Origin: Mycolicibacterium komanii
GTDB lineage: Bacteria > Actinomycetota > Actinomycetes > Mycobacteriales > Mycobacteriaceae
DNA length: 64,000 nt
Reading direction: 5' to 3'
Assembly: GCF_001050035.1 (NCBI RefSeq)
Contig: NZ_CVTA01000065.1
Location: forward strand, 62,001 to 126,000
How positions within the stretch are numbered: position 1 is the stretch's first letter; every line of letters starts with the position of its first letter. The notes below the pieces were generated by a model. The model ran no database searches and was not told the DNA's origin. It was given only the letters and a program-made list of their open reading frames with translations. Shown piece by piece: positions 10,461 through 21,382 of this stretch. The position numbers were made by a program, and so were the translations under genes.

Positions 10461-11227
10461 GGCTCGACCTGCTCGCGGCGGTGGCCGCGGACACCCCCGG
10501 GCACACCACGACCACCGAGGCCGTGCTGTTCTGGGTGCTGGGCGCCGTCGCGTTACTCGGCGCGCTCGGAGTGATCTCCGCGCCGAAAGCCGTGTACTCG
10601 GCGATGTTTCTGGCCATGACGATGATCGTGCTGGCGGTGTTCTACATCGCCCAGGGCGCGCTGTTCCTCGGCGTCGTGCAGGTGGTGGTCTACACCGGCG
10701 CCGTCATGATGCTGTTCCTGTTCGTGCTGATGCTCATCGGTGTCGACTCCTCGGACTCACTCGTGGAAACGATTCGCGGACAACGGGTTGCCGCCATCGT
10801 CATCGGTGCCGGCTTCGGAATCCTGCTCATCGCGGGCATCGGCAACGTCTCGGCCGGCGGTTTCACCGGGCTCGCGCAGGCCAATGCCGGTGGCAACGTC
10901 GAAGGGTTGGCCGCTCTGATCTTCGTGCGCTACCTGTGGGCGTTCGAGTTGACAAGCGCGCTGCTGATCACCGCCGCGCTCGGCGCGATGGTGTTGGCGC
11001 ACCGGGAACGCTTCGAGCGCCGCAAGACCCAACGCGAACTCGCCGAAGAACGGTTCAAGCCCGGCGGATACCCGACGACACTGCCCAATCCGGGTGTGTT
11101 CGCGCGCAACAACGCCGTCGACATCGCCGCCCGGTTGCCCGACGGTTCGGGTTCCGACCTGTCGGTCAGCCCCATCCTGCAGAAGCGGACGGTCACCGTC
11201 ACGAACGGCAGAGGAGGCGGAGAATGA
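10457..11227 (+). CDS. nuoJ: NADH-quinone oxidoreductase subunit J
   Basis: A 256-residue membrane subunit (ND6 family) of the proton-pumping arm. Five hydrophobic helices occupy roughly residues 20-180. The characteristic [20 protein letters not shown] segment carries the pi-bulge helix (third TM). A basic, polar C-terminal tail (about 180-256, [17 protein letters not shown] onwards) is typical of actinobacterial NuoJ. ATG start overlaps the nuoI stop; the 3' end overlaps nuoK by 4 nt. Confidence 0.94.
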   Translation: MRLDLLAAVAADTPGHTTTTEAVLFWVLGAVALLGALGVISAPKAVYSAMFLAMTMIVLAVFYIAQGALFLGVVQVVVYTGAVMMLFLFVLMLIGVDSSDSLVETIRGQRVAAIVIGAGFGILLIAGIGNVSAGGFTGLAQANAGGNVEGLAALIFVRYLWAFELTSALLITAALGAMVLAHRERFERRKTQRELAEERFKPGGYPTTLPNPGVFARNNAVDIAARLPDGSGSDLSVSPILQKRTVTVTNGRGGGE

Positions 11228-11523
11228 ATCCCGACAACTATCTCTATCTGTCGGCGCTGCTGTTCACGATCGGCGCGTCCGGGGTGCTGTTGCGCCGCAA
11301 CGCCATCGTGATGTTCATGAGCGTCGAGCTGATGCTGAACGCGGCGAACCTCGCGTTCGTCTCGTTTTCCCGCATGCACGGGCACCTCAACGGCCAAGTG
11401 GTCGCGTTCTTCACCATGGTGGTCGCCGCGTGCGAGGTGGTGATCGGCCTCGCGATCATCATGAGCATCTTCCGTGCCCGCCAGTCGGCCTCGGTCGACG
11501 ACGCCAGCCTGCTGAAGAACTAG
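11224..11523 (+). CDS. nuoK: NADH-quinone oxidoreductase subunit K
   Basis: A 99-residue subunit (ND4L family) with three transmembrane helices. The second helix carries the conserved membrane Glu of [13 protein letters not shown], and the third carries [10 protein letters not shown]; both acidic residues belong to the proton-translocation path. GGAGGCGG lies just before ATG 11224, and the start overlaps nuoJ. A 7-nt gap separates it from nuoL. Confidence 0.95.
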   Translation: MNPDNYLYLSALLFTIGASGVLLRRNAIVMFMSVELMLNAANLAFVSFSRMHGHLNGQVVAFFTMVVAACEVVIGLAIIMSIFRARQSASVDDASLLKN

Positions 11524-11530
11524 AGGCGCG

Positions 11531-13411
11531 ATGACGATTCCTGTTTGGCTGACCATCGCGCTGCCGTTGGCCGGCGCGGCGATCCTGCTCCTTGGCGGGC
11601 GGCGGACCGACGCTTGGGGCCACCTGCTGGGCTGTGCCGCCGCCATCGGCTCGTTCGTGGTGGGCGCGCTGCTCTTTGTCGACATGCTGGGCCGCGACGC
11701 CGAACACCGCGCCGTTCACGAGGCGCTGTTCTCCTGGGTCCCGGTCGGCGGACTGCAGGTCGACTTCGGGATGCAACTCGACCAGTTGTCGATGTGCTTC
11801 GTGCTGCTGATCACCGGCGTCGGCTCGCTGATCCACATCTACTCGATCGGCTACATGGCCGAAGATCCCGGGCGGCGACGGTTTTTCGCGTACCTGAACC
11901 TGTTCCTCTCGGCGATGTTGCTCCTCGTGCTCGCCGACAACTACCTCGGCCTCTACGTGGGCTGGGAGGGCGTCGGCCTGGCCTCGTACCTGTTGATCGG
12001 CTTCTGGGCGCACAAACCGTCGGCGGCGACCGCGGCCAAGAAGGCGTTCGTCGTCAACCGCGTCGGCGACATGGGCCTGGCCATCGCGCTGATGGTGATG
12101 TTCGCCTACATCGGAAACATCTCCTATGCCGGCGTTTTCGCGGCCGCGCCGACCGCGGACGAGGGCGTGCTGACCGCGATCGGGTTGCTGCTCCTGCTCG
12201 CCGCGTGCGGTAAGTCCGCGCAGGTGCCACTGCAGTCCTGGCTCGGCGACGCGATGGAGGGCCCGACGCCGGTGTCCGCGCTGATCCACGCCGCCACCAT
12301 GGTCACCGCGGGTGTGTACCTCATCGTGCGGTCCGGCCCGGTGTTCGACCTCGCGCCCACCGCGCAACTGGGTGTCGTCATCGTCGGCGCGGTCACGCTG
12401 TTGTTCGGCGCGATCATCGGTTGCGCGAAGGACGACATCAAGAAAGCGCTTGCGGCGTCGACGATGTCCCAGATCGGCTACATGGTGTTGGCCGCCGGGC
12501 TCGGCCCGGTCGGCTACGCGTTCGCGATCATGCACCTGCTCACGCACGGCTTCTTCAAGGCCGGGCTGTTTCTGGGCGCCGGTTCCGTGATGCACGCGAT
12601 GGACGACGAAGTGAACATGCGCCGCTACGGCGGCCTGCGCAAGGCGCTGCCGATCACGTTCGCCACGTTCGGCCTCGGCTACCTCGCGATCATCGGGGTA
12701 CCGCCGCTGGCCGGCTTCTTCTCCAAGGACGGCATCATCGAAGCGGCACTCGGCGCGGGTGGCGCCAAGGGCATCATCCTGGGCGGCGCGACGATCCTGG
12801 GCGCCGGCATCACCGCGTTCTACATGACCAGGGTGATGTTGATGACGTTCTTCGGTGAGAAGCGCTGGGCGCCAGAGGCGCATCCGCATGAGGCGCCGGC
12901 GGTGATGACCTGGCCGATGATCCTTCTGGCCATCGGCTCCGTCGGTTCGGGAGCGGCGTTCGCGATCGGCGGCACGCTCGAGCACTGGCTCGAACCGGTG
13001 GTCGGCGCGCACGAGGTGCACCACGTCGCACCCGTCTGGGTGGTCACGACGGTGATCCTGGCCGTGGTGGCGGTGGGCATCGTCATCGCCTACCGGATGT
13101 ACGCCACCAAGCCGGTGCCCGAAGAGGTCCCGGTCGGCTCGGCGCTCACCGTCGCCGCGCGTCGTGATCTGTATGGCGACGCGTTCAACGAGGCGGCGCT
13201 CATGCGCCCCGGCCAACTGCTGACGCGCGGGCTCGTCGAGATCGACGACGAGGCGGTCGACGGCGCGGCCAGCGGCCTGGCCGGGCTGGTGGCCCGCTTG
13301 TCTTCGGGCCTGCGGCGCGTGCAGACGGGTTACGCACGCTCGTATGCCCTTTCGATGCTTTCCGGTGCGGTTCTGGTGGTCGCGGCGATCCTGGCGGTGC
13401 AACTCTGGTGA
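11531..13411 (+). CDS. nuoL: NADH-quinone oxidoreductase subunit L
   Basis: A 626-residue antiporter-like subunit (ND5 family) at the distal end of the membrane arm. The proton_antipo_M core contains [16 protein letters not shown], the broken-helix [21 protein letters not shown] (written here in parts: [12 protein letters not shown] and [19 protein letters not shown]) and [21 protein letters not shown]. The long C-terminal amphipathic lateral helix is expected in the last ~120 residues. ATG at 11531 follows GAGGCG. It overlaps nuoM by 4 nt (GTGA). Confidence 0.95.
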   Translation: MTIPVWLTIALPLAGAAILLLGGRRTDAWGHLLGCAAAIGSFVVGALLFVDMLGRDAEHRAVHEALFSWVPVGGLQVDFGMQLDQLSMCFVLLITGVGSLIHIYSIGYMAEDPGRRRFFAYLNLFLSAMLLLVLADNYLGLYVGWEGVGLASYLLIGFWAHKPSAATAAKKAFVVNRVGDMGLAIALMVMFAYIGNISYAGVFAAAPTADEGVLTAIGLLLLLAACGKSAQVPLQSWLGDAMEGPTPVSALIHAATMVTAGVYLIVRSGPVFDLAPTAQLGVVIVGAVTLLFGAIIGCAKDDIKKALAASTMSQIGYMVLAAGLGPVGYAFAIMHLLTHGFFKAGLFLGAGSVMHAMDDEVNMRRYGGLRKALPITFATFGLGYLAIIGVPPLAGFFSKDGIIEAALGAGGAKGIILGGATILGAGITAFYMTRVMLMTFFGEKRWAPEAHPHEAPAVMTWPMILLAIGSVGSGAAFAIGGTLEHWLEPVVGAHEVHHVAPVWVVTTVILAVVAVGIVIAYRMYATKPVPEEVPVGSALTVAARRDLYGDAFNEAALMRPGQLLTRGLVEIDDEAVDGAASGLAGLVARLSSGLRRVQTGYARSYALSMLSGAVLVVAAILAVQLW

Positions 13412-14973
13412 ACAACTTCCCCTGGCTCACGGTCCTCTGGGCGACGCCGACCGTCGGCGCCGCGCTGGTGATCCTCATGCCCGCCGCCCAGCGGGTGCTG
13501 GCCAAGTGGTTCGCGTTGGCGATCTCGGTCGCCGTCCTGGCGATCACCGCCGTCCTGGCGGTCGACTTCCAACCGGGCGGCGAGCAGTACCAGTTCGTCG
13601 AATCCCACCGGTGGATCCCGTCGTTCGGCACCGGCTACATCCTCGGTGTCGACGGAATCGCGCTCGCGATCGTCGTGCTCACCGCCGTGTTGGTGCCGCT
13701 GCTGATCATCGCCGGCTGGAACGACGCCGACGCCCAGACCGGGCTGCGCGGACGGTCGGTGCAGACCTACCTGGCGTTGACGCTGGCCGTCGAGGGCATG
13801 GTCCTGATGTCGCTGGTGTCGCTGGACATCTTGCTGTTCTACGTGTTCTTCGAGGCGATGCTGATCCCGATGTACTTCCTCATCGGCGGCTTCGGCGGCG
13901 AGAACCGCGGCAAGGCGGCGGTGAAGTTCCTGCTGTACAACCTGTTCGGCGGCCTGATCATGCTCGCCGCGGTGATCGGGCTGTACGTCGTGACCGCCTC
14001 GAGCGACGCGTTCGCCGCGGGCACATTCGACTTCCGCGAGATCGTGACCGCGGTGTCGAGCGGCGAGTTCGCCGTCAACCCCGCAGTGATGAACCTGCTG
14101 TTCCTCGGCTTCATGTTCGCCTTCGCGGTCAAGGCGCCGCTGTGGCCCTTCCACCGGTGGCTGCCCGATGCCGCCGTCGAGGCCACCCCGGCCAGCGCGG
14201 TGCTGATGATGGCCGTCATGGACAAGGTCGGAACGTTCGGGATGCTGCGCTACTGCCTGCAGTTGTTCCCCGACGCATCAACGTATTTCCAGCCACTGGT
14301 GGTCACCCTGGCGGTGATCGGCATCGTCTACGGTGCGATCCTCGCGATCGGCCAGACCGACGTGATGCGCTTGATCGCCTACACGTCGATCTCCCACTTC
14401 GGGTTCATCATCCTGGGCATCTTCGTGATGACCAGCCAGGGCCAGGCCGGGTCGACGCTGTACATGATCAACCACGGTCTGTCGACGGCCGCGCTGTTCT
14501 TGATCGCCGGATTCCTGGTGTCGCGCAGGGGCACCCGCGTGATCCGCGCGTTCGGCGGGGTGCAGAAGGTGGCGCCGGTGATGGCGGGCACCTTCCTGGT
14601 CGCAGGCCTGGCAACGTTGTCGCTACCGGGTCTGGCGCCGTTCATCAGCGAATTCCTGGTGCTTATCGGCACATTCACGCGCTACCCGGTGCTGGCGGTG
14701 TTCGCGTCCACCGCCCTGGTGCTCTCGGCGATCTACATCCTGTGGATGTACCAACGGATGATGACCGGCGCCGTCACCGAAGGCAACGAGCGGGTGCGCG
14801 ACCTGGTGCCGCGCGAACTCGTCGTCGTCGCACCGTTGATCGCCTTGCTGCTCGTGCTGGGGGTGTATCCGAAACCCGCGCTGGATGTCATCAATCCCGC
14901 GGTCGACCACACCCTGACCACGATCGATCAACCTGATCCCGCACCCAGACTCGCGGAAGGGCCGAGACCATGA
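13408..14973 (+). CDS. nuoM: NADH-quinone oxidoreductase subunit M
   Basis: A 521-residue antiporter-like proton-pumping subunit (ND4 family) with about 14 transmembrane helices. It shows the essential Glu in [17 protein letters not shown], the [19 protein letters not shown] broken-helix motif and the [16 protein letters not shown] segment. The GTG start at 13408 overlaps the nuoL stop, and the 3' end overlaps nuoN by 4 nt (ATGA). The last ~40 residues are a Pro-rich cytoplasmic tail. Confidence 0.95.
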   Translation: MNNFPWLTVLWATPTVGAALVILMPAAQRVLAKWFALAISVAVLAITAVLAVDFQPGGEQYQFVESHRWIPSFGTGYILGVDGIALAIVVLTAVLVPLLIIAGWNDADAQTGLRGRSVQTYLALTLAVEGMVLMSLVSLDILLFYVFFEAMLIPMYFLIGGFGGENRGKAAVKFLLYNLFGGLIMLAAVIGLYVVTASSDAFAAGTFDFREIVTAVSSGEFAVNPAVMNLLFLGFMFAFAVKAPLWPFHRWLPDAAVEATPASAVLMMAVMDKVGTFGMLRYCLQLFPDASTYFQPLVVTLAVIGIVYGAILAIGQTDVMRLIAYTSISHFGFIILGIFVMTSQGQAGSTLYMINHGLSTAALFLIAGFLVSRRGTRVIRAFGGVQKVAPVMAGTFLVAGLATLSLPGLAPFISEFLVLIGTFTRYPVLAVFASTALVLSAIYILWMYQRMMTGAVTEGNERVRDLVPRELVVVAPLIALLLVLGVYPKPALDVINPAVDHTLTTIDQPDPAPRLAEGPRP

Positions 14974-16544
14974 CCCTCACCCCGCCCACCGTCGAATACG
15001 GTTTGATCTGCCCGTTACTGATCATCTTCGGGGTCGCCATCGCCGGGGTGCTCGTGGAGGCGTTCCTCCCGCGACAGCACCGGTATGCCAGTCAGCTGGT
15101 GCTCTGCTTCGGCGGGTTGGCGGCCGCGCTGGTGGCCGTGGTGGTACTCGCGCGGAATCTGCAAGGGGCCGTTGGCCGCTCGGCGGTCATGGGGGCCGTC
15201 GTCATCGACACCCCCGCGTTGTTCCTGCAGGGCACGATCCTGCTCGTCGGCGTCCTCGGCGTCCTGCTGGTGGCCGAGCGGCAGGTCGGCGCGGAGGTCG
15301 GTGCCGGGGTGCGCCGAGGGCTGGACGGGTTCACTCCTCAGGCGTCGGCCACGCCCGGAAGCGTCGCCGAACAACTGGCCACCAAGTCCGGCGTGATTCA
15401 GACCGAGGTCTTTCCGCTGACGATGTTCGCCGTCGGCGGCATGCTGCTGTTCCCCGCCTCCGATGACCTGCTGACCATGTTCATCGCGCTGGAAGTTTTG
15501 TCGCTGCCGCTGTACCTGCTGTGCGGCCTGGCGCGCAGGCGTCGCCTGCTGTCCCAAGAGGCGGCGCTGAAATACTTTCTGCTGGGGGCCTTCTCATCGG
15601 CGTTCTTCCTCTACGGCGTGGCGATGCTGTACGGGTACGCCGGGACACTGGATTTGGTCGGTATCTCCGAGGCCGTCGCCGCGGGATCGGGTAAGACGTC
15701 GCTGGCGCTGATCGGCACCGCCCTCTTGCTTGTGGGCGTGCTGTTCAAAATCGGCGCGGTGCCGTTCCACTCGTGGATTCCCGACGTGTACCAGGGTGCG
15801 CCGACGTCGATCACGGCGTTCATGGCCGCGGCGACGAAGATCGCCGCCTTCGGCGCGATGCTGCGGGTGTTCTACGTCGCGGTCCCCGGACTGCGCGACG
15901 ACTGGCGCCCCGTGCTGTGGGGGATCGCCATCCTGACGATGGTGGTCGGCACCGTCACGGCGGTGACGCAGGTGGACGTCAAGCGGATGCTGGCGTATTC
16001 GGCGGTGGCCCATACCGGGTTCATCCTCACCGGCCTGATCGCCGCCAACGAGGCGGGACTCTCGTCCACGCTGTTCTACCTGTTCGCCTACGGCTTCAGC
16101 ACGGTCGGCGCCTTCGCGGTCGTCGCCCTTGTGCGCGACCGCAACGGCGAGGAGGACACCGCGATGGCGCGGTGGGCGGGACTGGGGCGCCGCTATCCCA
16201 TTGTGGGCATCGTGTTTTCGCTGTTCCTGCTCGCGTTCGCCGGTATCCCACTGACCAGTGGCTTCGTCAGCAAGTTCGCGGTCTTCAAGGCCGCGGGTGA
16301 AGGCGGCGCGATCCCGTTGGTGATCGTCGGCGTGATCGCAAGCGCGATCGCCGCGTACTTCTACGTCCGGGTGATCGTGTTGATGTTCTTCACCGATCCG
16401 CCCGAGGATGCACCGACGGTGGTGGTACCGAGCGCGCTCAGCACGACGGTGGTGACGGTGACCGCGGCGGTGACGTTCGCGTTGGGCGCTCTGCCGCAAC
16501 CGCTTCTGGATCTGGCCGACAGCGCCAACCAGTTCCTGCGTTAG
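14970..16544 (+). CDS. nuoN: NADH-quinone oxidoreductase subunit N
   Basis: A 524-residue antiporter-like subunit (ND2 family), the last gene of the nuo operon. Family motifs are FIALEVLSLPLYLLCGLAR, LLFKIGAVPFHSWIPDVYQG and DVKRMLAYSAVAHTGFILTG. A hydrophilic loop of about 50 residues (RRGLDGFTPQASATPGS and around) interrupts the early helices, as is usual in mycobacteria. Its TAG stop overlaps the stop of the convergent TetR gene in the tetranucleotide TTAG, so there is no room for a conventional terminator after the operon. Confidence 0.95.
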   Translation: MTLTPPTVEYGLICPLLIIFGVAIAGVLVEAFLPRQHRYASQLVLCFGGLAAALVAVVVLARNLQGAVGRSAVMGAVVIDTPALFLQGTILLVGVLGVLLVAERQVGAEVGAGVRRGLDGFTPQASATPGSVAEQLATKSGVIQTEVFPLTMFAVGGMLLFPASDDLLTMFIALEVLSLPLYLLCGLARRRRLLSQEAALKYFLLGAFSSAFFLYGVAMLYGYAGTLDLVGISEAVAAGSGKTSLALIGTALLLVGVLFKIGAVPFHSWIPDVYQGAPTSITAFMAAATKIAAFGAMLRVFYVAVPGLRDDWRPVLWGIAILTMVVGTVTAVTQVDVKRMLAYSAVAHTGFILTGLIAANEAGLSSTLFYLFAYGFSTVGAFAVVALVRDRNGEEDTAMARWAGLGRRYPIVGIVFSLFLLAFAGIPLTSGFVSKFAVFKAAGEGGAIPLVIVGVIASAIAAYFYVRVIVLMFFTDPPEDAPTVVVPSALSTTVVTVTAAVTFALGALPQPLLDLADSANQFLR

Positions 16545-17146
16545 GCGCGAGGCAGCAGACCAACCTGACGGTAGGCGGCCTCGAGATAGCGCCGCATCTG
16601 CCGCTCTGTCGGCGGGTTCGGTTGCAGCAGCCGGTACGTCACCGCGCCGGCCAACATGTCGACGAGAACCTCCAGGTCGGCGTCGCTGTCGACCGATCCG
16701 TCCCGTCGCGCCCGCTCGAGCATGGCGACGGCCAGGTCGCGACGGGGCCGGATGTATCGGTCCCAGTAGGTCTGCATCAGCCTCGGGTGCGTGACGGCAG
16801 ATCCGTAGATCTGCGCGAGCAGCGCACGGAAGCGTGGATCGGTCGCGGTGCGAGCGGCGCCGGCGATGTTGCGCCGCACCAATTCCTGGGGAGCGCCGGC
16901 GGCGATCTGCTCGTGCGTAGGCCAATGGATATCGGTGCTGACGTGCGCCTCGATGGCGTCGGCGACGAGTTGCTCCTTCGTCGACCACCGGCGGTAGACG
17001 GTGGGCTTGCCCACACCGGCTCGTTTGGCCACCTGCTCGATGCTCACACCCGCGATGCCGCGTTCGATGAACATGTCCAGCGCCGCGCGCATGATCGCCA
17101 TGTCGAGATCTTTGCTGCGCGGCCGGCCCCTGGCCGGGGCTGTCAC
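16541..17146 (-). CDS. TetR-family transcriptional regulator
   Basis: A 201-residue regulator with an N-terminal helix-turn-helix (about residues 18-64; GVSIEQVAKRAGVGKPTVYRRW) and a TetR_C-type ligand domain. GTG 17146 is chosen because it overlaps the stop of the upstream FAD monooxygenase gene (GTGA) and starts just before the basic RGRPRS segment; the open frame extends further but over that gene. It is probably the repressor of its own operon with the monooxygenase and perhaps of the divergent crotonase gene at 18673. The effector is unknown. Confidence 0.88.
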   Translation of the reverse strand: MTAPARGRPRSKDLDMAIMRAALDMFIERGIAGVSIEQVAKRAGVGKPTVYRRWSTKEQLVADAIEAHVSTDIHWPTHEQIAAGAPQELVRRNIAGAARTATDPRFRALLAQIYGSAVTHPRLMQTYWDRYIRPRRDLAVAMLERARRDGSVDSDADLEVLVDMLAGAVTYRLLQPNPPTERQMRRYLEAAYRQVGLLPRA

Positions 17147-18600
17147 CGCACGCACCCCGACGTGAGTGCGCGAGTCAGCCAGCGGCGCAATGTTTCCGGC
17201 CGGTGCCCGCGCCAGGCGAGGTGGCCGTCCGGGCGGACGAGCATCGCATCGCCGCCGATGCGGCGATCGAGGACTGTGATCCGTTCCGGTCCGAGGCGCT
17301 CGGTCGCGATGTTCCTCAGATCGTCGTCGGCCCCGATGAGTCCCCAGCGCCCGTCCAGTTCTCCCCCGGCGAAGTCGGGCACCCGATCGCCCGGGCGCAC
17401 TCCGGATACCCGCAGCGAGCGGTTCGCCAAGGGACCCCGACGGTAGGACACCCACAGCTGCGATGTCCGGTAGGTCACCCAGCGTTGGACAGGGGGCAGG
17501 CTCATCATCGGTACAACAAGACGGTCGCGAATGAATCGGCCGATCCGGCTCTGCACCACGTTGACTTTGGTGACCGCGCTCGTGCTGCGCAGCACCTCGG
17601 TGGCCAGCGGGCGTCGTTCGGCCTCATAGGTGTCCAGCAGGCGTTCGTCGGCGATACCCGCGGTGACGAGCGCGAGCTTCCACGCCAGGTTCTCGGCGTC
17701 ACCTAGCCCCGTCAGCATGCCCTGCCCGCCGAACGGCGCATGCGTGTGCGCGGCGTCGCCCGCGATCAGCACCCGTCCGCGCCGGTACGTCGTCGCCAGT
17801 CGGCGGTGCACGCTGAACATCGACAGCCAGTCGGCCTGCTCGATGGGCGCAGCGCGGCCCGTGCGCTCCGGGATGATCCGCTTCAATCGCGCGAGAATCT
17901 CGTCCTGCGAGGGCTTTTCCGGGCCCGATTGCGGGTCGTACGCGATGATGCGCCACGCTCCGCCGGGCATCGGCATCGCCCCGAGCATGCCATCCGGATG
18001 TATCCAGCCGGTCGTGCCCGAGCGATCGAGATCCCATCCGATACGGAGGTCGGCGAGCAGGAAGCGTTCGGTCAGGCGCACCCCGGGAAAGTCGATGCCC
18101 GCCGCACGGCGGGTGGCACTGCCTGCGCCGTCGCAGCCGATCAACCAGTCGGCGGTGATGTCGCCACCGTCGGCGGTGACGGCCGTGACCTTGCAGTCGC
18201 CCTGGCGAAGCTCTACCAACTCTGTGCCCCAGTCGATTTCGCCGCCCAATTCGCGGAGTCGGTCACGCAGCGAAGACTCGACCTCCGCTTGGGAGATCAC
18301 CATCGGCGGTGCAGCGGTGTGCATGCCGGGGTCGCCGAAGCGAATTCGCATGATCGGCTCGTCACCAAGATAGGTGAGGATGCTCATGGCCCGCACCGAT
18401 CGCTCGGGAAGATCGCCCAGCGCACCGAGACGGTCGAGCACCTCGGAACCGCGGGCGTGCAGGAAGTTGGCACGCGAGGTGGTGGCCGGCGCCGCCGCTC
18501 CGTCGATGATGCGGACCCGGACACCCTGCATCAGCAAGCCACATGCCGCGGCGAGGCCCGACGGCCCGGCCCCCACGACGAGAACGTCGGAAGCCATCAT
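17143..18600 (-). CDS. FAD-dependent (group A) aromatic-ring monooxygenase
   Basis: About 485 residues. This is a single-component flavoprotein hydroxylase of the PheA/TfdB/PCP-monooxygenase type. Visible are the N-terminal GxGxxG Rossmann loop (VVGAGPSGLAAACG, residues ~7-20), the DG motif (LIGCDGAGSATRRAAG) and the GD motif (VLIAGDAAHTHAPFGGQGM). The start is either ATG 18600 or ATG 18597; an AGAAGG lies immediately upstream. It sits in an operon with the TetR gene downstream and is divergent from the crotonase gene across a 72-nt spacer with a candidate operator. The substrate is not predictable, but phenolic or polycyclic compounds are usual; rifampicin-type monooxygenases are distant relatives. 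Confidence 0.85.
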   Translation of the reverse strand: MMASDVLVVGAGPSGLAAACGLLMQGVRVRIIDGAAAPATTSRANFLHARGSEVLDRLGALGDLPERSVRAMSILTYLGDEPIMRIRFGDPGMHTAAPPMVISQAEVESSLRDRLRELGGEIDWGTELVELRQGDCKVTAVTADGGDITADWLIGCDGAGSATRRAAGIDFPGVRLTERFLLADLRIGWDLDRSGTTGWIHPDGMLGAMPMPGGAWRIIAYDPQSGPEKPSQDEILARLKRIIPERTGRAAPIEQADWLSMFSVHRRLATTYRRGRVLIAGDAAHTHAPFGGQGMLTGLGDAENLAWKLALVTAGIADERLLDTYEAERRPLATEVLRSTSAVTKVNVVQSRIGRFIRDRLVVPMMSLPPVQRWVTYRTSQLWVSYRRGPLANRSLRVSGVRPGDRVPDFAGGELDGRWGLIGADDDLRNIATERLGPERITVLDRRIGGDAMLVRPDGHLAWRGHRPETLRRWLTRALTSGCVR

Positions 18601-18610
18601 CCTTCTTTCG

Positions 18611-18629
18611 TTACGGTGCCGTTTCGTAA
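18611..18629. promoter_or_regulatory. Candidate TetR operator in a divergent spacer
   Basis: TTACG at 18611-18615 and CGTAA at 18625-18629 form an inverted repeat in the 72-nt spacer between the monooxygenase and crotonase genes, and ACGGTGCCGT lies inside it as a second small dyad. Position and symmetry suit the TetR protein encoded at 16541-17146. This is inference from symmetry alone. Confidence 0.3.
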
Positions 18630-18672
18630 TCAATGTAGGCGATGGACGGACCACAGGCTAGATTCGATTTTC

Positions 18673-19446
18673 ATGACCGATTCGCTCGTGCTCGTCGAGG
18701 ACCGTGGCCCGGTGCGGGTGCTGACCCTGAACCGCCCGGAGGCCCGAAACGCGCTGAGCCGCGGACTGATCAAGGCCACCTACACCGCGCTCACCGAGGC
18801 CGATGCCGACGAGTCCGTCAACGCCGTCGTCCTCACCGGCGCCGACCCGGCGTTCTGCGCGGGGGTCGACCTCAAGGAGGCCCAGCGCGACGGGCTGAGG
18901 TACTTCGAGGAGTTCCGGTCGCAGAGTTGCATCGCCGCGACGGGCAACATGCGCACGCCGATCATCGCGGCCATCAACGGCGCGACCTTCACCGGTGGCC
19001 TGGAGATGGCGCTCGGCTGCGATTTCCTGATCGCCTCGGAGCGGGCGGTCTTCGCCGACACGCACGCCCGGGTCGGCATCCTGCCGGGTGGCGGCATGAC
19101 CGCGCGGCTCCCGCAGGTGGTCGGGCTGGCCATGGCTCGCCGGCTGTCGATGACCGGTGAGGTGGTCGACGCGGCCCGCGCCGAGCGCATCGGGCTGGTC
19201 ACCGAGGTCGTCGCTCATGACCGGTTGCTCGACCGGGCCGTTGAGCTGGCCACGCAGATCGCCGAGGTGCCGTCGTCGGTCATGCGCGGCCTGAAAGAGA
19301 TCTACACGACCGGCGCCGCCGCGGTGATCGACCCCGCGCTGGCCGCCGAGGAGAAGATCGCGTACGCCCAGCACCGCGATTTCGACGGGCTCGGCGACCG
19401 GTTCCGCGCGACCTCGGAGCGCAACAAGAGCCAGATCGACACCTGA
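18673..19446 (+). CDS. Enoyl-CoA hydratase/isomerase (crotonase) family protein
   Basis: A 257-residue crotonase-fold protein expected to act on acyl-CoA thioesters. The oxyanion-hole segments are present (FCAGVDL and TFTGGLEMAL). E111 matches the first catalytic Glu of rat mitochondrial hydratase (E144). The position of the second catalytic Glu (E164) is His131 in ADTHARVGILPGGG. Classical hydratase chemistry may therefore be weak, and isomerase, hydrolase or another crotonase reaction is possible. ATG 18673 begins 72 nt from the divergent monooxygenase. The downstream gap to the next (convergent) TetR gene is filled with palindromes. Confidence 0.85.
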   Translation: MTDSLVLVEDRGPVRVLTLNRPEARNALSRGLIKATYTALTEADADESVNAVVLTGADPAFCAGVDLKEAQRDGLRYFEEFRSQSCIAATGNMRTPIIAAINGATFTGGLEMALGCDFLIASERAVFADTHARVGILPGGGMTARLPQVVGLAMARRLSMTGEVVDAARAERIGLVTEVVAHDRLLDRAVELATQIAEVPSSVMRGLKEIYTTGAAAVIDPALAAEEKIAYAQHRDFDGLGDRFRATSERNKSQIDT

Positions 19447-19453
19447 GCAGGGT

Positions 19454-19586
19454 TTCCGCGAGCGTGCGTGTCTGTAGACGACACGCAGGTGATCCACAGC
19501 ATTTCGCGCACGCTCGCGGGCGCCGAGGGTGCACGTAGTGCTGCTCTGGCGCGGCGTGTCGTGTGCAAACACGCACGCTCGCGCAA
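19454..19586. repeat. Triple-arm palindromic repeat cluster between convergent genes
   Basis: Arm 1 (19454-19471) contains CCGCGAGCGTGCG. Its reverse complement occurs twice downstream: at 19507-19519 (13/13 match) and at 19569-19586 (17/18 match with the whole arm). Smaller hairpins lie inside (GTGTC...GACAC near 19469-19485; GTGT-GCAA-ACAC near 19561). The cluster fills the 156-nt space between the convergent crotonase and TetR genes. It could end transcription from both sides. The shared CGAGCGTGCG core links it to repeats at 6195 and 48715. Confidence 0.7.
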
Positions 19587-19602
19587 GAAGGAGTTGACAG
19601 GG

Positions 19603-20205
19603 TTACGCGACGACGCCGTGGACCACGATGGCGGTGGTCTGCTCGACCCAGTCGTCGCCGAGCGGCTCGCCCGGTTGCAGCAGCATCCGCAGCAGGGTCG
19701 CGCCGCCGATCACCTCGACCAGCCGGTCGGGGTCGACGTCGGGATAGACCTCGCCACGCGCAACCGCGTCGGCCAGCCGGTTGCGCACCGCCGCGAAGAC
19801 CCCGGTGAACCGGTCCATCACGCGGACGTTGAGCTCGGCGTCGGCGACCATGTCGGCGATCAGCCCGGGCAGCGCCGCGCGCACCACCGGGGTCGAGAAC
19901 ACGTCGCGGGTGGCGGCCAACATGGCGCGGATGTCGGCGGCGATATCCCCGGGCGGCGTGGCGATCGCGGTTGGCGCGGCGGGGAACGCCGCTTCGTGCA
20001 CGAGCTCGGCCTTGCTCGACCACCGGCGGTACAGCGCGGTCTTGGTGGTGCCCGCCCGCTCGGCCACCGCGGCGATCGTCAGATTCGAATAACCGATCTC
20101 CGCAAGCAGATCCGCGGTGGCGCGCAATATGGCAGCGTCAATGCGTGGGTCGCGGGGTCGCCCGGCGCCCGGGGCCTTGTCAACCGATGACGCGTCTGGT
20201 TTCAT
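19603..20205 (-). CDS. TetR-family regulator (Rv3167c-like)
   Basis: A 200-residue TetR-type repressor. Its HTH lies at about residues 30-75 (NLTIAAVAERAGTTKTALYRRW), after a GRPRDPRIDAAIL lead-in. Length and position, divergent from the Rv3168-like gene, match M. tuberculosis Rv3167c. ATG 20205 was selected because it is followed by the short polar leader typical of the family; the open frame upstream runs into the divergent gene. The spacer (20206-20248) has an 8-bp palindrome GTAATTAC at 20224-20231 that could be part of its operator. Confidence 0.87.
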   Translation of the reverse strand: MKPDASSVDKAPGAGRPRDPRIDAAILRATADLLAEIGYSNLTIAAVAERAGTTKTALYRRWSSKAELVHEAAFPAAPTAIATPPGDIAADIRAMLAATRDVFSTPVVRAALPGLIADMVADAELNVRVMDRFTGVFAAVRNRLADAVARGEVYPDVDPDRLVEVIGGATLLRMLLQPGEPLGDDWVEQTTAIVVHGVVA

Positions 20206-20227
20206 AACGCTACCCACCGTATCGTAA

Positions 20228-21381
<1,154 letters not shown>

Positions 21382-21382
<1 letters not shown>

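Noticed and set aside
11459..13402. A 647-codon minus-strand frame opposite nuoL
   Set aside because: Antisense shadow of nuoL, rich in His/Arg/Asp/Gln, with no recognisable domain.
17740..18672. A long upstream extension of the crotonase frame
   Set aside because: It is antisense to the monooxygenase gene, and the family N-terminus begins at ATG 18673.
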